Source: Desulfobacteraceae bacterium (GTDB taxonomy: Bacteria; Desulfobacterota; DSM-4660; Desulfatiglandales; Desulfatiglandaceae). Taken from it: a DNA stretch of 8,474 bases. The position numbers were made by a program, and so were the translations under genes. Below, piece by piece: positions 5,667 through 8,474 of the stretch. The stretch spans positions 1-8,474 of the forward strand of contig DAOWOF010000087.1 in assembly GCA_030642205.1 (NCBI GenBank). Reading direction: 5' to 3'. The notes beneath the pieces are model-generated. The model worked only from the letters and a program-made list of their open reading frames with translations. It searched no databases and had not been told where the DNA came from. The number at the start of each line of letters is the position of its first letter. Position 1 is the stretch's first letter.

Positions 5667-6443
5667 ATGGTGAATAGACGAACTTTTTTTATTGTGTTAC
5701 TAGGTTTATTATGCTCATGCGGAACTGTTTATGCCCATTTTGGGATGCTGATACCTTCGGATTCAATGATAATGCAAGGTGAGGAAAGGAATCTAAGCCT
5801 CACCCTTTCTTTCTCCCATCCATTTGAGAGAAAAGGAATGCCATTGGAAATTCCCAATAAGTTTACAGTATTTGCCGATGGTGTTAAAAAAGATCTTAAG
5901 GGCACTTTAGTTGAGACCCGGGTAATGGGTAATCTTTCCTGGAAATCAAAATATAAGGTTAATAGTCCTGGCGTTTACACCTTTATTATGGAGCCTGAAC
6001 CATACTGGGAATCAGCCGAAGATTGTTTTATCATACACTACACAAAAACCCTTGTAGCGGCCTTTGGAGATGATAGCGGCTGGGATCGGGAAATTGGCTT
6101 AAAGATAGAGATAATACCCCTTGCCAGACCTTTTGGTCTCTTTAGCGGCAACCTCTTTCAGGGGATTGTAAAGCTTAATGGCAAACCTGTAAGCCATGCT
6201 GAAGTTGAAGTGGAATATTATAATGAAGATGGTATTACCAAAGCGCCCAATGAATATATGATTACCCAGACTATTAAGGCAGACGCGAATGGTGTTTTCT
6301 CATATGCTGTTCCCAAAGCCGGCTGGTGGGGATTTGCAGCGCTCAATGAAGCGGATTATAAACTAAGGCATGATAATCAAGACAAAGACGTAGAGTTGGG
6401 AGCAGTTATCTGGATCAAATTCCATGACTGGCCAAAGAAATAA
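5667..6443 (+). CDS. nikK: Secreted DUF4198 protein, NikK/CbiK-type component of a nickel/cobalt ECF importer
   Basis: The 258-residue protein has an N-terminal export signal (VNRRTFFIVLLGLLCSCGTVYA) followed by a beta-rich DUF4198 domain. Family landmarks are HFGMLIPSDS directly after the signal, SFSHPFE, KYKVNSPGVYTFIMEPEPYWE, FIIHYTKTLVAAFG, RPFGLFSGNLF, then an Ig-like second half with KLNGKPVSHAEVEVEYYNEDG and the conserved KADANGVFSYAVPKAGWWGFAAL near the end. Proteins of this family accompany NikM, NikL, NikQ and NikO in nickel importers (NikKLMQO, also called CbiKLMQO), where NikK is thought to act outside the membrane in metal capture. It is the first gene of the unit and the next gene starts 18 bases on. 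The signal contains a twin-arginine-like NRRTFF and a permissive lipobox ending at Cys18, so the route and anchoring are uncertain. A start six bases earlier (5661) is possible. Confidence 0.87.
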   Translation: MVNRRTFFIVLLGLLCSCGTVYAHFGMLIPSDSMIMQGEERNLSLTLSFSHPFERKGMPLEIPNKFTVFADGVKKDLKGTLVETRVMGNLSWKSKYKVNSPGVYTFIMEPEPYWESAEDCFIIHYTKTLVAAFGDDSGWDREIGLKIEIIPLARPFGLFSGNLFQGIVKLNGKPVSHAEVEVEYYNEDGITKAPNEYMITQTIKADANGVFSYAVPKAGWWGFAALNEADYKLRHDNQDKDVELGAVIWIKFHDWPKK

Positions 6444-6461
6444 AAGGCCGGATTAAAAAAC

Positions 6462-7058
6462 ATGCATATATCAGAAGGAATTTTATCAGGACAGGTACTC
6501 ATTACGACCTCTGCTTTAAGTGCGGTTGGTTTTTATCTGGGGTTTAAAAAGCTGGATTATGATTTGATCCCCCAAACAGGGATTCTGGCAGCTGTCTTTT
6601 TTGTGGCTTCCCTTGTCCATGTTCCCCTGGGCCCCGGTAATGTCCACCTGGTCTTAAACGGTATCATAGGTCTCTTGCTGGGATGGAAGGCCTTTCCTGC
6701 TATCATGGTGGCCCTGATGCTGCAAGCCATCTTATTTCAGTTCGGCGGGATCACCACCTTGGGAGTTAATACTCTTATAATGGCCCTGCCAGCCATTATT
6801 TGTTATTTTATCTTTAGTCCAATGCTCCATAAATACCCTTTTCCGGCAGCCTTTGCGTGCGGATTTCTGTCTGTCCTTTTAAGCGCCCTGCTGGCAGCAG
6901 GAGCATTGCTCTTTACAGAAGGAGATTTTTTCAAGATCGCGTCGATATTGATTATGGCACATATCCCGATAATGATTATTGAAGGTACCATCACCGGTTT
7001 TCTGGTTATCTTTATAAAAAAAGTGCGACCTGAAATGCTTATTTCAAAACCTGAGTGA
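6462..7058 (+). CDS. nikM: Nickel/cobalt ECF importer substrate-specific permease NikM/CbiM
   Basis: This is the metal-binding membrane component (CbiM family, 198 residues, about six or seven membrane segments). It starts MHISEG, the invariant N-terminus of the family: in NikM/CbiM structures the amino group of Met1, the backbone and side chain of His2 and a further histidine hold the metal at the outer face. The likely additional ligand is His62 in GPGNVHLVLNG, with His53 nearby. FGGITTLGVNTLIMALP (94-110) and the C-terminal AHIPIMIIEGTITGF (166-180) are further family motifs. The exact MHI start fixes the ATG at 6462 despite a weak ribosome binding site. It lies between the secreted K and L genes and only seven bases before nikL. 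NikM is preferred over CbiM from the K/L context, not from a decisive residue; cobalt cannot be excluded. Confidence 0.93.
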   Translation: MHISEGILSGQVLITTSALSAVGFYLGFKKLDYDLIPQTGILAAVFFVASLVHVPLGPGNVHLVLNGIIGLLLGWKAFPAIMVALMLQAILFQFGGITTLGVNTLIMALPAIICYFIFSPMLHKYPFPAAFACGFLSVLLSALLAAGALLFTEGDFFKIASILIMAHIPIMIIEGTITGFLVIFIKKVRPEMLISKPE

Positions 7059-7065
7059 TAATTTT

Positions 7066-7686
7066 ATGAAACGAATTATTTTTGTATCCCTTTTTATTTT
7101 TATTTTTAACGCGTTCCAGATAGACATTGCCCACGCCCATAGAGTAATAATTTTCGCCTGGATAGATGGCGATAAAGTTTACACAAAAAGCAAGTTCAGC
7201 AATGGAAAGCCGGTTAAAGCTGGCAAAATCATTGTTTATGATCCAAAAGGCCAGGAACTACTGACAGGAAAAACGGATCAGGCAGGAAAATTTTTTTTCA
7301 AGATTCCCAGGAAGACTGCTTTAGAAATTGTTTTACTGGCCAGTATGGGACACCAGGCCAAATGGACTCTGCCACTAAATGAGGTTTTATCCTTATCTTC
7401 ACAGCAATCAGCATCAAATCTGCCAGACAATAATTCCGGAAATGAAACAAAAAAAACCACTTATAATAGTTCAGGATCCGATCCAAAAATGGAGGAGATT
7501 CAAAGAGCGATGGAAAAGGCCATTGATAAAAAGCTCAAACCGCTTAAAGAGATGATTGCGGCCTCTCAGGTTAAAACAACATCCTTAACTGATGTTATTG
7601 GTGGAATTGGATATATTCTGGGCATTATTGGTATTGCCAGCTATTTTCATTATCGCAGAAGGCAGGAAAACACCAAAAATGATTAA
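7066..7686 (+). CDS. nikL: NikL/CbiL-type accessory protein of the nickel/cobalt ECF importer (secreted, C-terminal anchor)
   Basis: This 206-residue protein has a signal peptide (residues 1-24, cleavage expected after AHA), then a small Ig-like or carboxypeptidase-regulatory-like beta domain (about 25-105) with HRVIIFAW, VYTKSKFSNGKPVKAGKIIVYD and TGKTDQAGKFFFKIP. A Ser/Asn-rich linker (about 108-140), a short charged helix likely to be coiled coil (142-168) and one membrane helix (about 174-194) ending in a basic RRR tail follow. The bulk of the protein would therefore lie outside the membrane. This architecture and its position between nikM and nikQ match NikL, which with NikK replaces the two-helix CbiN found in cobalt importers. 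The gene overlaps nikQ by eight bases. Its biochemical role is unclear even in studied systems; metal delivery to, or stabilisation of, NikM is inferred. Confidence 0.82.
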   Translation: MKRIIFVSLFIFIFNAFQIDIAHAHRVIIFAWIDGDKVYTKSKFSNGKPVKAGKIIVYDPKGQELLTGKTDQAGKFFFKIPRKTALEIVLLASMGHQAKWTLPLNEVLSLSSQQSASNLPDNNSGNETKKTTYNSSGSDPKMEEIQRAMEKAIDKKLKPLKEMIAASQVKTTSLTDVIGGIGYILGIIGIASYFHYRRRQENTKND

Positions 7687-8437
7687 TGAAGCTTTTACAA
7701 CCTCAAACTCCATAATACACCGACTTGATCCTCGATTAAAAATTATCTACGCAATTTTTTTTTCCATACTTGTAGCCCTTTGTAATAGATTTGAAGCCCT
7801 CTTTTTTGGCCTCACGGTGACAGTTTGCCTAATTTTACTGGCGCGTTTAGATAAGAAAATTGTATTTAAAAGGTTGATTCTGGTTAATGGCCTGGTCTTT
7901 TTTTTCTGGTTATTTATCCCCCTGACCTTTGAGGGAGAGCCGATTTTTATGCTGGGGCCTCTATCTTTCTCCCGCCCGGGAGTCCTTTTGGCATGTCGTT
8001 TTACCTTGAAAACAAATACAATCCTTATGATGTTGATTGCCTTTATGTCCTCAATGCCGGTATCTACCTTAGGGCATGCCATGGGAATGCTTAAAATACA
8101 CCCGAAGCTTATTCTATTATTTTTAATGACTTATCGTTATATTTTTGTTATCCAGCAGGAATATCAAAGGCTGGCAAGGTCTGCCAAGATCCGTGGTTTT
8201 AATCCATCTACCAATATTCATACATACAAGACCTATGCTTATATAATAGGAATGCTCTTTATCAGGGCCTCGGAAAGGGCTGAAAGGGTTCACAACGCGA
8301 TGCTCTGCCGTGGATTTAACAGAAGGTTTTACTGCCTGAATGAATATTTTTTAACTCCTCTTGACTGGGGCATCTCTTTTCTTTTATTTATAACTCTAAC
8401 AGGGATAATAATTCTGGAATGGAGTCAACTAATTTAA
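7679..8437 (+). CDS. nikQ: ECF importer transmembrane T component NikQ/CbiQ
   Basis: The T component couples the ATPases to NikM. The 252-residue protein begins with a short polar stretch, then RLDPRLKIIYAIFFS, a hallmark of CbiQ proteins, followed by several hydrophobic segments. Two coupling motifs with Ala-Arg-Gly signatures are seen: ARSAKIRGF (166-174) and RASERAERVHNAMLCRGF (196-213), which contact the ATPase subunits. A final membrane helix lies near 229-246. The open frame runs further upstream to 7592, but that part is nikL sequence in another phase; ATG 7679 gives the normal family N-terminus and the eight-base overlap with nikL typical of this operon, with AGGA 11 bases upstream. 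The end overlaps the ATPase gene by 19 bases. Confidence 0.92.
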   Translation: MINEAFTTSNSIIHRLDPRLKIIYAIFFSILVALCNRFEALFFGLTVTVCLILLARLDKKIVFKRLILVNGLVFFFWLFIPLTFEGEPIFMLGPLSFSRPGVLLACRFTLKTNTILMMLIAFMSSMPVSTLGHAMGMLKIHPKLILLFLMTYRYIFVIQQEYQRLARSAKIRGFNPSTNIHTYKTYAYIIGMLFIRASERAERVHNAMLCRGFNRRFYCLNEYFLTPLDWGISFLLFITLTGIIILEWSQLI

Positions 8438-8474
8438 TCATTAACCTTAATGAAATATATTTTGCCTACCCGGC
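8419..8474 (+). CDS. nikO: ECF importer ATP-binding subunit NikO/CbiO, first 18 codons (cut by right edge)
   Basis: From ATG 8419 the frame reads MESTNLIINLNEIYFAYP and continues off the window. A short beta strand followed by (Y/F)xAYP is the usual beginning of CbiO/NikO ATPases, where the tyrosine forms the A-loop that stacks on the adenine of ATP; Walker A would follow about 20-25 residues later, outside the window. It overlaps the end of nikQ by 19 bases and completes the K-M-L-Q-O order. The identification rests on a short piece plus context. The ribosome binding site is weak, as is common for coupled genes. An out-of-frame ATG at 8450 does not give family sequence. Confidence 0.72.
   Translation, partial: MESTNLIINLNEIYFAYP

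Noticed and set aside
7592..7678. An N-terminal extension of nikQ
   Set aside because: It is nikL coding sequence in another phase, and the family N-terminus begins just after ATG 7679.
7066..7686. CbiN as the identity of the gene between nikM and nikQ
   Set aside because: CbiN is about 100 residues with two membrane helices; this protein has a signal peptide, an external beta domain and one C-terminal helix, as in NikL.

Overview
The window looks like a chromosomal segment of a low-to-moderate GC anaerobic bacterium, most plausibly a Desulfobacterota (deltaproteobacterial) sulfate reducer. This is inferred from three things: the fused uroporphyrinogen-III methyltransferase/synthase next to hemC, a small Rho_N-type basic protein, and a NikKMLQO-type metal importer. 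No rRNA or other decisive marker is present, so the taxonomy is an inference. I saw no mobile element, CRISPR array, tRNA or rRNA.

Layout. Positions 1-1113 (minus strand) hold a two-gene unit: a MoxR/CoxD-type AAA+ ATPase followed, with a 26-base overlap, by the start of a CoxE-like VWA protein that runs off the left edge. Positions 1114-1720 are a divergent intergenic region without a convincing gene; it contains an imperfect inverted repeat, a compact GC-rich hairpin and a short B12-box-like string. Positions 1721-5364 (plus strand) carry a small Rho_N-domain basic protein, then a tight cluster ispD - hemC - cobA/hemD (4-base gap, then a 1-base overlap). This cluster makes an isoprenoid precursor and takes porphobilinogen to uroporphyrinogen III and precorrin-2, the branch point to siroheme, cobalamin and the alternative heme route.

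Positions 5365-5666 are a structured control region: a promoter candidate, two imperfect copies of an A-rich element 60 bases apart, a strong intrinsic terminator, and an upstream segment able to pair with both arms of that terminator. It looks like an attenuated leader for what follows. Positions 5667-8474 encode a group II ECF-type metal importer in the order K-M-L-Q-O: a secreted DUF4198 protein (NikK), the S-component-like permease (NikM), a secreted membrane-anchored accessory protein (NikL), the T component (NikQ) and the start of the ATPase (NikO), cut by the right edge. The K and L pair in place of CbiN argues for nickel rather than cobalt, but specificity is not proven by sequence.

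The most interesting points are the apparent attenuator leader of the metal importer and the predicted exposure of histidines at or next to the N-termini of three importer subunits.
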